Notes: generated by a model not told the origin, from the letters alone. DNA of 64,000 nt from JALORV01 sp963724365 (GCA_963724365.1 CAVRUR010000003.1:1-64000), one strand, 5' to 3'; positions 28,744 through 38,088 are shown, counted from the stretch's first letter. A program made the numbers and translations.

Positions 28744-29532
28744 ATGGCGCGCATTTCCGTCTACATCATTGCGTACAACGAGGCCGACAAGATCGAGGCG
28801 GCGCTGAAGAGCGTCGTCTGGGCCGATGAAATCGTCGTGGCCGACTCCTTTTCGACTGACGGCACGCCCGAGATCGCCCGCAAGTACACCGATCGCGTGC
28901 TGCAGCTGCCCTTCGAAGGCTTCGGCAAGTTGCGCAACGACGTGCTCGGCCAACTGGAAGGAGACTGGATCTTCTCGCTCGATGCGGATGAACGCTGCAC
29001 CGAGGCGGCCGCAGCAGAGATCCGGCGCATTGTCGCGCTGCCCGACGCGGCCGATGCCTACCGCGTCCCGCGGCGTAACTTTTTGCTCGGACGCTGGATT
29101 CGTCATTCCGGCTGGTATCCGGACTACCGGCAGCCTCAGTTGTTCCGCCGCGGCAAACTGCGCTACACAGCCGATGCGGTGCACGAGTCCTATGTCCTCG
29201 ACGGCACACTGGGTACCATGACTGAACCGATTGCGCAGGTGCCGTTCAAGGATCTCACGCAGATCGTGCACAAGATGCAGCGCTATTCGACACTCGGCGT
29301 CGAACGCCTGGCCCAGCGCAACACGCGGGTGTCGATGGGCAAGGCGCTCGCCCACGGTCTCGGTGCATTCTTCCGCCACTACATCATGCGGCTCGGCTTC
29401 CTCGACGGGTGGGCCGGATTCGTCATCGCTTTCTCCAACTTCGAAGGCACCTTTTATCGCTATGCCAAGTACACCGAACGCATGCAAGACCTGACGCGCG
29501 AGCCACCGCTTCCACCCAGCCTGAAGAACTGA
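28744..29532 (+). CDS. Glycosyltransferase family 2 (WaaE/KdtX-like, LPS core)
   Basis: A 262 aa inverting GT2 enzyme. It begins ARISVYIIAYNEADKIEAAL, has the acidic metal motif FSLDADERCTEAAA and the segment GWYPDYRQPQLFRRGKLRYT, typical of the WaaE lipopolysaccharide core beta-glucosyltransferase group. The C-terminal part has moderately hydrophobic stretches that may bind the membrane surface. It lies divergent from msbA and 19 bases ahead of a second GT2 gene, so it belongs to the LPS locus. The acceptor sugar cannot be told from sequence. Confidence 0.87.
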   Translation: MARISVYIIAYNEADKIEAALKSVVWADEIVVADSFSTDGTPEIARKYTDRVLQLPFEGFGKLRNDVLGQLEGDWIFSLDADERCTEAAAAEIRRIVALPDAADAYRVPRRNFLLGRWIRHSGWYPDYRQPQLFRRGKLRYTADAVHESYVLDGTLGTMTEPIAQVPFKDLTQIVHKMQRYSTLGVERLAQRNTRVSMGKALAHGLGAFFRHYIMRLGFLDGWAGFVIAFSNFEGTFYRYAKYTERMQDLTREPPLPPSLKN

Positions 29533-29551
29533 CACCCGCCCCGAATCCGCG

Positions 29552-30370
29552 ATGTCCATCTCGGTGGTCGTGACCACCTACAACCGGCCCGATGCGCTGC
29601 GGGCTGTCCTCGACGGCCTGAGTGCGCAGACCGACCGCGCGTTCGAAGTGCTGGTCGCCGACGACGGTTCGCGCGACGACACGCGCGAACTGGTCGAGTC
29701 CTTTGCCCGCGGGGCGCCGCTGCCAGTGCGGCATGTGTGGCAGGAGGACCGCGGCTTCCGCGCCGGTGCGGCGCGCAACCGTGCGACGGCCCTGGCCTAC
29801 GGTGACTATGTCGTGTTCCTCGACGGTGACTGCGTGCCGCGACCAGAGTTCATCGAGCGTCACCGTCGGCTGATCCGGCGGGGATGGATGGTCGCCGGCA
29901 ATCGTGTGCTGCTGTCGGAGTCGTTCACGAAGGAGGCGCTGGCGGCGCATACGCCGGTGCACCTGTGGACGGACGAACAGTGGCGGACTGCGCATCGACG
30001 TGGCGACATCAATCGGACGCTGCCGCTGCGCCACCTCGGGCTCGGACCGCTGCGCAAGCTGGCGGCGTCACGGTGGCAGCGCGTGCGCACCTGCAATCTC
30101 GGTGTATGGCGTCGCGACCTCAAGCGCGTCAACGGCTTCGACGAGGCCTTCGAGGGCTGGGGCTACGAGGACTCCGATCTCGCCGTGCGGCTGATCAATG
30201 CCGGCGTGCGGCGCAAGGAAGGAGCGTACGCGACCGGCGTGCTGCATCTGTGGCACCACGAGAACGACCGGCGCGCCGAGGGTGACAACTGGAATCGCCT
30301 GCAGCAGCGCATCCGTGATCACGCCACCTGGGCCGAACGCGGACTCGATCAGTATCCGGGCATCGCCTGA
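29552..30370 (+). CDS. Glycosyltransferase family 2 with GT7-like C-terminal segment
   Basis: A 272 aa enzyme with an N-terminal GT-A domain (SISVVVTTYNRPDALRAVLD, VLVADDGSRDDTREL, YVVFLDGDCVPRPEF) and a C-terminal motif RVNGFDEAFEGWGYEDSDLA. The latter matches the galactosyltransferase (glyco_transf_7C) element seen in chondroitin-polymerase-like proteins. It probably adds a sugar to the LPS core or O-chain. It forms a two-gene unit with the upstream GT2 gene. Its end is six bases from the convergent TIR gene. Confidence 0.86.
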   Translation: MSISVVVTTYNRPDALRAVLDGLSAQTDRAFEVLVADDGSRDDTRELVESFARGAPLPVRHVWQEDRGFRAGAARNRATALAYGDYVVFLDGDCVPRPEFIERHRRLIRRGWMVAGNRVLLSESFTKEALAAHTPVHLWTDEQWRTAHRRGDINRTLPLRHLGLGPLRKLAASRWQRVRTCNLGVWRRDLKRVNGFDEAFEGWGYEDSDLAVRLINAGVRRKEGAYATGVLHLWHHENDRRAEGDNWNRLQQRIRDHATWAERGLDQYPGIA

Positions 30371-30376
30371 CGCCGG

Positions 30377-32095
30377 CTAGCGGGCACACTGCGGCGCGCT
30401 GCGCCCTGGTGTGCACAGGTCGCGATCGAACCAGATCTCGAAGGTGTCGGTCGTCGGATTGACGTTGCGCAGGGTTTGCACTGCGACCGCCTCGCCATCG
30501 GCGTCGCGGACCACCTTGGCGATCCAGCGGGCAAAGCCACGCTCGCTCTTGCCCTGCACGCGAATCTGGCTGCTCGCCGGAGCGCGTTCGCCCACCAGTT
30601 CGATACCCGGAGCGTCATACCCGGCGACGCGCAGCCGTACCGCCAGCGCCTCGGCCATCGGCCGCTGTGCCTCGTTGGCGATCTGGATAAATGCCACCGG
30701 TCGACGCGAAGCGGACGCATCGAGCAGCTTTTGCACCTTGTCGACCTGGATGGACGTTAATGGGCCGATTCGACCGGCGACAGAGAGCAAGTGTTCGATC
30801 GATGCGCGATTGACGCTCAAAGTACCGGGCAAGGCGGATTGCAGTAAAACCAGCGTATTGATGACCCCGGACCTGGACTCATTCGTCATCAGATCACCAA
30901 TTGCGGCGATCTCTGGACTCTTGCTGGCTTCCCGCAGGAGCCGCGTTTCATCACGAGTCAAGCCCGGCGCCACTTTGCTCAACAACTGCGACAGGGCGGT
31001 GTCGACGGCGATAGGAATTGCGTCGGATAACAACTCCGGCGAAGTCACAAGGCTGGTCGTCGCAGCAATCCTTTCCTCGCTTGACGTGCCGAACATCTTG
31101 TCGACCAGATCCTCGGCTTTCCGCCGTGTTTCGGCCGATGGCGGGACCGGTGGCGGTCGAGCCGCAACCGTTTCCGGTTTCAGGGCGGGTACCGTGATCG
31201 GTGACGATGCCATAGTCTGTGCGGGCGGCTTGTCCCCCAGCCCCTTAGGGACTTGTGGCGCGCCTCCGCTCGATGTCGGCGCACGCACAATGGCCGTAGG
31301 CTCTGCGGCTGGACTCAACGCGGCTACCCGGGCGCGCGCTTCGGATTCCTGCGCGGCGTCAAGCCCCGTACGTGCTGCCAATGCGCGTTCGAACGATGCA
31401 AGCGCCAGCGCGGGTTGCCCGAGCTGCGCATAGACGTGAGCCAAGTAGAAGCTCGATCGCGCGTGCCCTGGACGCAGCGCGATCGCATCGAGAAAGAAGT
31501 TGCGCGCCGACTCCAGATTCGGCTCGCGTGCGAATTGCTGCTCGAGTCCTGCGCGAAAATTGCGATCGGCCATTTCAGACTGTTGCCACTGGTACGCGGC
31601 GAATCCACCGACAACGGCGACCAGCACTGCGGTACCAATTACCAGCAGGCGGCGACTACCTTTCCAGCGAATCCGGCGCCCGTCCGGCGGCGGACGCTGC
31701 GGTGCCTGTCCGAGACGCGTTCGTACTTCGTACAGGAGGTGCTGAAGAGAACCGTCGGTCGCTTCGCCTTCCCAATCGATGAGGTCGAGCGTGTGGATTT
31801 GTCCGAAGCCCAGAGGCAGCGCCACTTCCTCGATGCGAACGGGCAGCAGCTTCCCCATCTCGAGCGCGCGCGTCGACTCGTCGCGAACGAAGCCCGATTT
31901 CACCGAATCTCTCGACCACAACACGATGACGGTGCGCGCATCGAGGAGTTCGCGCTCGATCGCGGTCGCGAACTCCGTACCTCCTTTGAGCTCCCGATCC
32001 CACCAGACCGTCAGCCCTCCGCTCTCCAGCGCGGCGGCCAGGTCGGACGCCGTGTCCCTGTCTTCGCGCCCATAACTGATGAAAATGTCGCTCAC
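30377..32095 (-). CDS. TIR domain-transmembrane-TPR protein
   Basis: A 572 aa protein. The TIR_2 domain (about residues 1-130) starts SDIFISYGREDRDTASDLAA, continues LTVWWDRELKGGTEFATAIE and has VIVLWSRDSVKSGFVRDEST. One membrane segment (LLVIGTAVLVAVVGGFAAYQ) follows, then a TPR-like helical stretch and a Pro-rich linker (KPETVAARPPPVPPSAETRR). The final ~250 residues are uncharacterised. TIR domains either hydrolyse NAD or mediate assembly; this membrane-anchored type is common in proteobacteria and its role is unproven. GTG 32095 has a GAGG site. It lies 21 bases downstream of dnaE on the same strand. Confidence 0.82.
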   Translation of the reverse strand: MSDIFISYGREDRDTASDLAAALESGGLTVWWDRELKGGTEFATAIERELLDARTVIVLWSRDSVKSGFVRDESTRALEMGKLLPVRIEEVALPLGFGQIHTLDLIDWEGEATDGSLQHLLYEVRTRLGQAPQRPPPDGRRIRWKGSRRLLVIGTAVLVAVVGGFAAYQWQQSEMADRNFRAGLEQQFAREPNLESARNFFLDAIALRPGHARSSFYLAHVYAQLGQPALALASFERALAARTGLDAAQESEARARVAALSPAAEPTAIVRAPTSSGGAPQVPKGLGDKPPAQTMASSPITVPALKPETVAARPPPVPPSAETRRKAEDLVDKMFGTSSEERIAATTSLVTSPELLSDAIPIAVDTALSQLLSKVAPGLTRDETRLLREASKSPEIAAIGDLMTNESRSGVINTLVLLQSALPGTLSVNRASIEHLLSVAGRIGPLTSIQVDKVQKLLDASASRRPVAFIQIANEAQRPMAEALAVRLRVAGYDAPGIELVGERAPASSQIRVQGKSERGFARWIAKVVRDADGEAVAVQTLRNVNPTTDTFEIWFDRDLCTPGRSAPQCAR

Positions 32096-32116
32096 GACCC
32101 CGGCCTCTTCGCGATC

Positions 32117-35100
32117 TCAGGCATAGCGGAAACCGGCTCCGCGGACGCGCGACTGGTTGCGCAGGTCCGCGATCAGGCAATCGTCGGGCCGCACGCGCCA
32201 GTCCTCTGGCAACGCCACGTCCACCGTCCCGGCGGCGCTGCTGTACGACACCACGACCCGGCAGCCGGCTGCGCCACTGCCGTTGCCCGGGACGCGATAC
32301 GGGCTGAGCGCCTCGCGCAGGCGCGCCACGTCACCGGCGCCATCCAGTTCGATCCACAGTCGGGCGGCGGCCTTGGCACGAGCTTCGGTCAGGTCCATCA
32401 GGTCATCGGCGGAGATCGACAGCCGCTGCGCGAACTCGTCAAAGCGCACCTTGCCCACCACAAACAGCAGCTGGTCCTCCTTGAGCAGCGCGCGCTTGCG
32501 ATCGTACAGTTCGGAAAACACCATCAGCTCAAGCTGCGCGGTGCCGTCGTCGAGCACGACGACACCCATGCGGCCGCGCCGCGTGTTCTGGCTGCGCGCC
32601 GACACGATCACTCCGGCGAGCTTGACCTGGTCACGCGCCTGCCGGACCTCGACCAGCGGCGTCGGCGCAAGCAGCCGCGCCTCGGTCGCGTACTCGCGGA
32701 ACAGGTGTCCGGAGAAGTAATAGCCGAGCGCGAGCTTTTCGTTCGTCAGGCGTTCACGCTCGCTCCAGGGTGTGGCCCTGACGTAGTCGATATGCCGCGC
32801 CGATGCCTCGCCGCCGCCGAACAGGCTCGCCTGTCCCGCGCTGGCGGCCGCACTGTCCGCCGCCTCGATCGCGCGCCCGACCGTGGCCAGCAGCGTGGCG
32901 CGATCATCGTGCAGCCGGTCGATCGCTCCGGCGCGCACGAGCGCCTCGACCACGCGCCGGTTGACCACGTGCTTGTCGACGCGCGCACACAGGTCGAACA
33001 GGCTCTCGAACGGTCCGCCCGTCGTTCGCGCGGCCAGGATCGCCTCGATCGCACCCTGCCCCGTACCCTTGATCGCGCCGAGGCCGTAGCGGATGGTCTT
33101 CATGTCCACCGGCTCGAAGCGCCATCCACCGGCATTGACGTCGGGGGCCTGTACCGTCAATCCGAGAGCCTTGCAGTCCTCGATCAGGTCCTTCACCTTG
33201 TCGGTGTCGTCCTTCACCGCGGTCAGGTTGGCCGCCATGAACGCTGCCGGATAGTGCGCCTTGAAATACGCCGTCTGGTACGCGACGACGGCATAGGCAG
33301 CCGAGTGGCTTTTGTTGAATCCGTAGCCGGCGAACTTCTCCATCAGGTTGAATAGCTCGGTCGCGGTGTTCGCGTCCACACCCTGCTTGCCCGCGCCCTC
33401 GACGAAGATCGAGCGCTGCTTCGCCATCTCCTCGGGCTTCTTCTTGCCCATCGCCCGACGCAGCAGGTCGGCAGCGCCGAGCGAATAGCCGCCCACGACC
33501 TGCGCGATGCGCATCACCTGTTCCTGATAGACCATCACGCCATAGGTCTCGGCGAGGATAGGTTCGACCGAAGGATGCAGGTACTCGACGCGCTGGCGTC
33601 CGTGCTTGCGCTCGATGAAGTCCGGGATCAGGTCCATCGGACCCGGCCGGTACAGGGCATTGAGCGCGATAAGGTCCTCGAGGCGGTCGGGCTTGGCGCG
33701 CTTGAGCAGTTCGCGCATGCCGCGCGATTCAAACTGGAAGATCGCCGCGGTCGCCGCCTGCTTGAAGACGTCATAGGTCTTCGCATCGTCGAGTGGCAGG
33801 TTGTCCAGTCTGAGATTGAATGCCGGATCGAGCTGCCGCACGTACTGCAGCGTCAGGTCGAGGATCGTCAGCGTCGTCAGGCCGAGGAAGTCGAACTTGA
33901 CCAAGCCGATCGCTTCGACATCGTCCTTGTCGAACTGGCTGATCGCGGCACCCTGCGCACCCGGGGCGCAGTACAGCGGGCAGAAGTCCGTCAGCTTGCC
34001 CGGTGCAATCAGCACGCCGCCCGCATGCATGCCGACGTTGCGCGTCAACCCCTCGAGCGGACGTGCGAGCGCGATGAGTTCCTGGTTTTCCTCGTCGTTG
34101 TTGACGGCCTCGGCGAACGCCGGCTCTTCACGAAGCGCACGATCGAGCGACCACGGGTCGGCCGGGTTGTGCGGGATCAGCTTCGAAAGCTGGTCGCACT
34201 TCGTGTACGGCAGGTCGAGCACGCGACCGGCGTCGCGCACCACCGCTTTCGCGCCCAGCGTGCCGAAGGTGGCAATCTGCGAGACGGCTGCCGCTCCGTA
34301 CTTCTGCTTGACGTAGTCGATCACGCGATCGCGGTTGTCCTGGCAGAAATCGATGTCGAAATCGGGCATCGACACCCGCTCGGGGTTCAGGAAGCGCTCA
34401 AACAGCAGCCCGTAGCGCAGTGGATCGAGATCGGTGATTCCGAGCGAATACGCGACCAGCGAGCCGGCGCCCGAGCCCCGACCCGGCCCCACCGGGATGC
34501 CGTTGCCTTTGGCCCAGTTGATGAAGTCGGCAACGATCAGGAAGTAGCCGGAAAAGCCCATCTTCGCGATCGTCTTCAGTTCGAGATCCAGGCGCGTCGC
34601 GTACTCCGGTCGCCGCTGCGCACGGACGACGTCGTCCGGGTAGAGCAACTGCAGCCGCTGTTCCAGTCCGGCGCCTGCGAGGTCGCGGCAATGATCGTCG
34701 AGCGTGACGCCGGCAGGCGTCGGAAACGGCGGCAGCCGCGCCTTGCCGAGTTCGAGCGTGAGGCTGCAGCGGCGCGCGATCTCCACCGCGTTGGCCAGGG
34801 CTGCCGGTACATCGGCAAACAGTGCGGCCATCTCGGATCGGGTCTTGAAGTATTGCTCGCGCGTGAAGCGTCTCGGTCGACGTGGATCGGCGAGCGTGTA
34901 GCCCTCGGCGATGCAGTAACGCGCTTCGTGTGCGCGGAAGTCGTCCGGTCCGAGGAACTGGATCGGGTGGGTGGCCACGACGGGCAGATGCTGCTTGAGC
35001 GCCAGGGCCAGCGTCGCGAGCGTGCAGGCCACGTCGCGCGAGTCGCCCGTGCGCTGCAGTTCGAGATAGAAGCGGCCAGGAAACAACGCCGCCAGCCGCT

Positions 35101-35578
35101 GTGCGGCCAGTATGGCGGCATCGGGCCGGCTGGCCATCAGATGCGCGCCGACTTCGCCGTGCCGTGCACCGGACAGCGCAATCAGCCCCGTTGCGCACGC
35201 TCCGGAGTCGGCCTCGAGCCACTCGAGTCGCAGTTCCGCACGGTTGCGATGCTGGTTTTCGAGGAAGGCCCGCGTCAGCAGCGTGCAGAGATTCAGGTAC
35301 CCGGAGCGATCCTGCGCCAGCAGCAACAGGCGGTAGGGGTTGTCGCGGTCGACATCGTTCGTGACCCAGACGTCGCAGCCGAGAATCGGCTTGACCCCCT
35401 TGCGCCGTGCAGCCTGGTAGAAGCGCACCGCGCCAAAGACATTGGCACTGTCCGTCAGGGCCAGAGCGCCCTGGCCGTCCGCCGCCGCCTTGGCCACCAC
35501 ATCGTCGATGCGCACGATGCCGTCGACAACCGAGAACTCCGAATGCAGGCGAAGGTGGACGAACTGCGTACCGCTCAT
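32117..35578 (-). CDS. dnaE: DNA polymerase III alpha subunit
   Basis: The catalytic subunit of the replicative polymerase. The 1153 aa length is standard for DnaE1. The N-terminal PHP domain begins VHLRLHSEFSVVDGIVRIDD. The polymerase active site is in SMPDFDIDFCQDNRDRVIDY, preceded by VGPGRGSGAGSLVAYSLGIT. The C-terminal OB-fold region includes VKLAGVIVSARSQNTRRGRM. The long frame is uninterrupted, in contrast to the error-rich 10.7-21.3 kb part. Confidence 0.97.
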   Translation of the reverse strand: MSGTQFVHLRLHSEFSVVDGIVRIDDVVAKAAADGQGALALTDSANVFGAVRFYQAARRKGVKPILGCDVWVTNDVDRDNPYRLLLLAQDRSGYLNLCTLLTRAFLENQHRNRAELRLEWLEADSGACATGLIALSGARHGEVGAHLMASRPDAAILAAQRLAALFPGRFYLELQRTGDSRDVACTLATLALALKQHLPVVATHPIQFLGPDDFRAHEARYCIAEGYTLADPRRPRRFTREQYFKTRSEMAALFADVPAALANAVEIARRCSLTLELGKARLPPFPTPAGVTLDDHCRDLAGAGLEQRLQLLYPDDVVRAQRRPEYATRLDLELKTIAKMGFSGYFLIVADFINWAKGNGIPVGPGRGSGAGSLVAYSLGITDLDPLRYGLLFERFLNPERVSMPDFDIDFCQDNRDRVIDYVKQKYGAAAVSQIATFGTLGAKAVVRDAGRVLDLPYTKCDQLSKLIPHNPADPWSLDRALREEPAFAEAVNNDEENQELIALARPLEGLTRNVGMHAGGVLIAPGKLTDFCPLYCAPGAQGAAISQFDKDDVEAIGLVKFDFLGLTTLTILDLTLQYVRQLDPAFNLRLDNLPLDDAKTYDVFKQAATAAIFQFESRGMRELLKRAKPDRLEDLIALNALYRPGPMDLIPDFIERKHGRQRVEYLHPSVEPILAETYGVMVYQEQVMRIAQVVGGYSLGAADLLRRAMGKKKPEEMAKQRSIFVEGAGKQGVDANTATELFNLMEKFAGYGFNKSHSAAYAVVAYQTAYFKAHYPAAFMAANLTAVKDDTDKVKDLIEDCKALGLTVQAPDVNAGGWRFEPVDMKTIRYGLGAIKGTGQGAIEAILAARTTGGPFESLFDLCARVDKHVVNRRVVEALVRAGAIDRLHDDRATLLATVGRAIEAADSAAASAGQASLFGGGEASARHIDYVRATPWSERERLTNEKLALGYYFSGHLFREYATEARLLAPTPLVEVRQARDQVKLAGVIVSARSQNTRRGRMGVVVLDDGTAQLELMVFSELYDRKRALLKEDQLLFVVGKVRFDEFAQRLSISADDLMDLTEARAKAAARLWIELDGAGDVARLREALSPYRVPGNGSGAAGCRVVVSYSSAAGTVDVALPEDWRVRPDDCLIADLRNQSRVRGAGFRYA

Positions 35579-35645
35579 GACAAGGATTCTGCCACCCGCC
35601 GGTCACCTCCTCTGTGGATAAGCGGTCGCGTCAGCGCATTCATGC

Positions 35646-35684
35646 CCTAAGGCGTTGATCTGAAACGCTGGAATGAGCGGTGCT
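35646..35684 (+). promoter_or_regulatory. Possible sigma-54 promoter upstream of the DUF4124 gene
   Basis: TGGAATGAGCGGTGCT at 35669-35684 has the GG and GC of a sigma-54 -24/-12 element at the required 12-base spacing. It is preceded at 35646 by CCTAAGGCGTTGAT, which recurs exactly at 37127 before the PEP-CTERM gene at nearly the same distance (23 versus 24 bases to TGG). The -24 box is weaker than consensus. The promoter lies about 73 bases before the ATG. Confidence 0.5.
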
Positions 35685-35756
35685 TTTCCGCCCAGCAGCG
35701 ATATCGCCGGTGCATCGGACCGGTTATCGTTTCCGACGCCCTGAGGGAGTGCCTTG

Positions 35757-36251
35757 ATGCTTCGACTTCTGATCGCCATCGTCTGCGTGCTGCCGTGCCT
35801 GGCAGTCGCGCAGAGCATTTACAAGGTTCAGTTGCCCGACGGCAGCATCATGTTCACTGACACGCCACCGCCGGGCGCCAAGGTGCTCGAAGAGCGGGAG
35901 GCGAAGTCCACCCCTCGACCCACTGCACGTACCGCTACGCCGACGAGCGGTGCAACCCGGCAAACCGTGCCCGGCCCATTGGGTGAACCGGCACCCGCGG
36001 CCGCACCCAAGGTTCGGCCGATCGACGCAGCAATGCAGGAAATCGATGCCGCGGAGCGCGCAGTGCAGGTCGCCAAGCGACGTCTCGAACTGGGCCGTGA
36101 ACCGCTTCCTGGCGAACGGCTCGGATTGGCCGGTGGCGGCAGCCGCCTGTCCCCCGACTACGAGGCGCGCGTTGCAGGCCTGGAACGGGAAGTGGCCGAT
36201 GCCGAGTCGCGCCTGACCAAGGCCCACGCGGCGAGGAACGCGGCGCGGTAG
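35757..36251 (+). CDS. Exported DUF4124-domain protein
   Basis: A 164 aa protein with a clear signal peptide (MLRLLIAIVCVLPCLAVAQS) followed by a DUF4124 segment, IYKVQLPDGSIMFTDTPPPG, a small beta fold found in many proteobacterial periplasmic proteins. A Thr/Pro-rich linker and a charged helix (EIDAAERAVQVAKRRLEL, VAGLEREVADAESRLTKAH) that probably forms a coiled coil complete it. ATG 35757 has GGGAG upstream. Function is unknown; the upstream motif suggests shared control with the PEP-CTERM gene. Confidence 0.8.
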   Translation: MLRLLIAIVCVLPCLAVAQSIYKVQLPDGSIMFTDTPPPGAKVLEEREAKSTPRPTARTATPTSGATRQTVPGPLGEPAPAAAPKVRPIDAAMQEIDAAERAVQVAKRRLELGREPLPGERLGLAGGGSRLSPDYEARVAGLEREVADAESRLTKAHAARNAAR

Positions 36252-36408
36252 TCGCGCGGGTCCGGCGCTATCAGCGCGCAGCAGTTCAGCTAAGCGAAGT
36301 CCGCAACTTTAGGGCGAATTCAAGAGCGGAAGCCGGTCTTCATCCGGCGTTTGCCGCGCCTCGACGCCGGCTACCTTTGCGGCCGTCCTTGCAGCCGCTC
36401 AGGAACGC

Positions 36409-36966
36409 ATGCTGGAGATTCTCGTAGGTATGGTCGTGTTCGCCGTGATGCTGGCGTTTGTTGCCGGAGTCACGCTGGTCGTGTTGCGTGCACGATCCCG
36501 GAACACACTTCCCGCCGGTCGCTGGCCCTTCAGCCTGCGCAGGCCCCTGTCGGAGCCGGAGCAGGTGCTCTATTACCGTCTTTGCCAGGCATTGCCTGGC
36601 CACCTGGTGCTCGCGCAGGTCGGCCTCTCACGCTTTCTGGCCGTAAAGAAAGGACACGATCCACGCGCATGGCACAACCGCATCAATCGCATGAGCATCG
36701 ACTTTCTCGTGTGCAACAAGGACGCGAGCGTGGTTGCTGCGATCGAGCTTGACGACGCAACGCACCCGCGTCTCGACCGTATCAGTGCCGACGAAAAGAA
36801 GGAGCGGGCGCTCGAGGCCGCGGGTGTGCGCCTGATGCGCTGGAATGTCGACGCAATGCCCGACGAAGCGGCGATTCAGGCGGCGATTGCGGCCGGATCG
36901 ACCGACCGCAGGACCCGGACGTCGACTGGACAACCGTCGGAATCCGCAGCCTATCGACCGGCTTAA
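36409..36966 (+). CDS. Membrane-anchored DUF2726 (nuclease-fold) protein
   Basis: A 185 aa protein with an N-terminal membrane segment (LEILVGMVVFAVMLAFVAGV) and a cytoplasmic DUF2726 domain: LSEPEQVLYYRLCQALPGHL, VLAQVGLSRFLAVKK, RMSIDFLVCNKDASVVAAIE and LDDATHPRLDR with KKERALEAAGVRLMRW. The D.LV...E pattern is that of restriction-endonuclease-like folds, and some relatives are proposed nucleases. Activity on nucleic acid is not demonstrated. The start is ATG 36409. Confidence 0.8.
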   Translation: MLEILVGMVVFAVMLAFVAGVTLVVLRARSRNTLPAGRWPFSLRRPLSEPEQVLYYRLCQALPGHLVLAQVGLSRFLAVKKGHDPRAWHNRINRMSIDFLVCNKDASVVAAIELDDATHPRLDRISADEKKERALEAAGVRLMRWNVDAMPDEAAIQAAIAAGSTDRRTRTSTGQPSESAAYRPA

Positions 36967-37126
36967 GCCGACCTGGCAGACCGTTGGGTCCTGGTTCCGA
37001 ATCCCGAGTCGCCGCATCCATCGTTGCCTGACCAAACAAGCAAAAGAGGCGAAGCGCGCCATCGGAAGGTTCGACGCCACGTCGGATTTGATTACAGGCA
37101 CCCTCCCCAAGGGCGGAACAGATGCA

Positions 37127-37166
37127 CCTAAGGCGTTGATTCTTTTGAGTTGGCCCGACATGTGCT
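37127..37166 (+). promoter_or_regulatory. Sigma-54 type promoter of the PEP-CTERM gene
   Basis: TGGCCCGACATGTGCT at 37151-37166 fits the RpoN consensus (TGGC, then GC with correct spacing). CCTAAGGCGTTGAT at 37127-37140 precedes it. PEP-CTERM genes in betaproteobacteria are commonly controlled by RpoN together with the PrsK/PrsR system, so this fits. Transcription would start near 37178, leaving a short leader before the ATG at 37203. Confidence 0.72.
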
Positions 37167-37202
37167 TACGGTGAGTGTGGTTGATCCACCGAGGGGTAGG
37201 CG

Positions 37203-37880
37203 ATGGCCAAACGCAATGTAGTACTGGGCGCTCTGCTGGCTGTGGCGAGCCCGTTCTTGATGGGCAGTGCTGTGGCCGTGCCCGTCACTTGGACAGACTG
37301 GCTCACCATCTCCAGTCCCAACGCACTGGGCAACATGGGCGGAGTGACCGTCACCGCCACGGCGACCAGCGGCAACATGGACGGCCCTTCGCAGACCGCG
37401 TGCGGAAACAACTGGTGGACGGAACCCGATCCCAGCAATCCGGCCTATACCGGTGGCAGCGTCAGCAATGCGCCTACACCCTGTGAACAGGTCGGCCTGA
37501 ACTCGCCGGTCTCGATCACTGTTTCGTTTTCGGCTCCGGTCACCGATCTCTACATGGCGCTGCTGAGCGTTGGACAGCCGAGTCTCACGGTCACTTACGA
37601 CTTCGACACGGCTTTCACGATCGACAGCGAGGGCCGCGGCTTCTGGGGCGATGGCAGTTATGTGCTGGGTGCTGGCGATACGCTGGCGATGAACGAATTC
37701 CATGGCGTACTGGCCTTTGCCGGTCCGATCTCGTCACTGACCTTCACGACCTCGCCCAACGAGTACTGGCACGCCTTCACGTTCGGCTTCGCCGACACAG
37801 CGGTTCCGGAGCCAGGCACGCTGGCGCTGTTGAGCCTTGGTTTCGCCGGCCTGGCGTTTGCGCGTCGGCGCAGTCGCTGA
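37203..37880 (+). CDS. PEP-CTERM sorting-signal surface protein
   Basis: A 225 aa exported protein. The N-terminal signal is KRNVVLGALLAVASPFLMGS with cleavage near AVA. The C terminus has the tripartite PEP-CTERM signal: VPEPGTLALLSLGFAGLAFA then RRRSR. The exosortase EpsH recognises such tails and anchors or releases the protein at the surface, usually together with exopolysaccharide. The middle is beta-rich and low in charge (GPISSLTFTTSPNEYWHAF) with no assigned domain. No exosortase gene is in the window. A terminator follows at 37904. Confidence 0.88.
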   Translation: MAKRNVVLGALLAVASPFLMGSAVAVPVTWTDWLTISSPNALGNMGGVTVTATATSGNMDGPSQTACGNNWWTEPDPSNPAYTGGSVSNAPTPCEQVGLNSPVSITVSFSAPVTDLYMALLSVGQPSLTVTYDFDTAFTIDSEGRGFWGDGSYVLGAGDTLAMNEFHGVLAFAGPISSLTFTTSPNEYWHAFTFGFADTAVPEPGTLALLSLGFAGLAFARRRSR

Positions 37881-37903
37881 GCAGCGCGCCTCACAAAGAA
37901 CAG

Positions 37904-37928
37904 ACCCGCCCTCGTGGCGGGTTTTTTC
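37904..37928 (+). terminator. Intrinsic terminator after the PEP-CTERM gene
   Basis: ACCCGCC pairs with GGCGGGT around CTCGT and is followed by a run of T. It lies 24 bases after the stop codon. Confidence 0.88.
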
Positions 37929-38057
37929 TTGCTGCGGCGTCGCCAGGCAACGCTCGCGAATCGCAGTTGCCTGCGATCGGCAACCATTGCGACATGCCTC
38001 ACTTGTCGCACTGCAAAACTGCAGGATTCGTCATACGAAACGAGCCCCAGACGCACA

Positions 38058-38080
38058 ACGGCCCGCACAAGGCGGGCCGT
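38058..38080 (-). terminator. Hairpin downstream of the tRNA pair
   Basis: ACGGCCCGC and GCGGGCCGT form a perfect 9-bp stem with a five-base loop, just 3' of tRNA-Glu on the minus strand. The T-run after it is weak, but the position suits termination of the tRNA transcript. Confidence 0.6.
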
Positions 38081-38088
38081 CCTGCAAC

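Noticed and set aside
31253..33355. 700-codon plus-strand frame opposite the TIR gene and dnaE
   Set aside because: It is antisense to conserved coding sequence in two different genes; composition is that of a GC-driven shadow.
33575..35650. 691-codon plus-strand frame opposite dnaE
   Set aside because: dnaE on the other strand is certain, and this frame has no recognisable domain.
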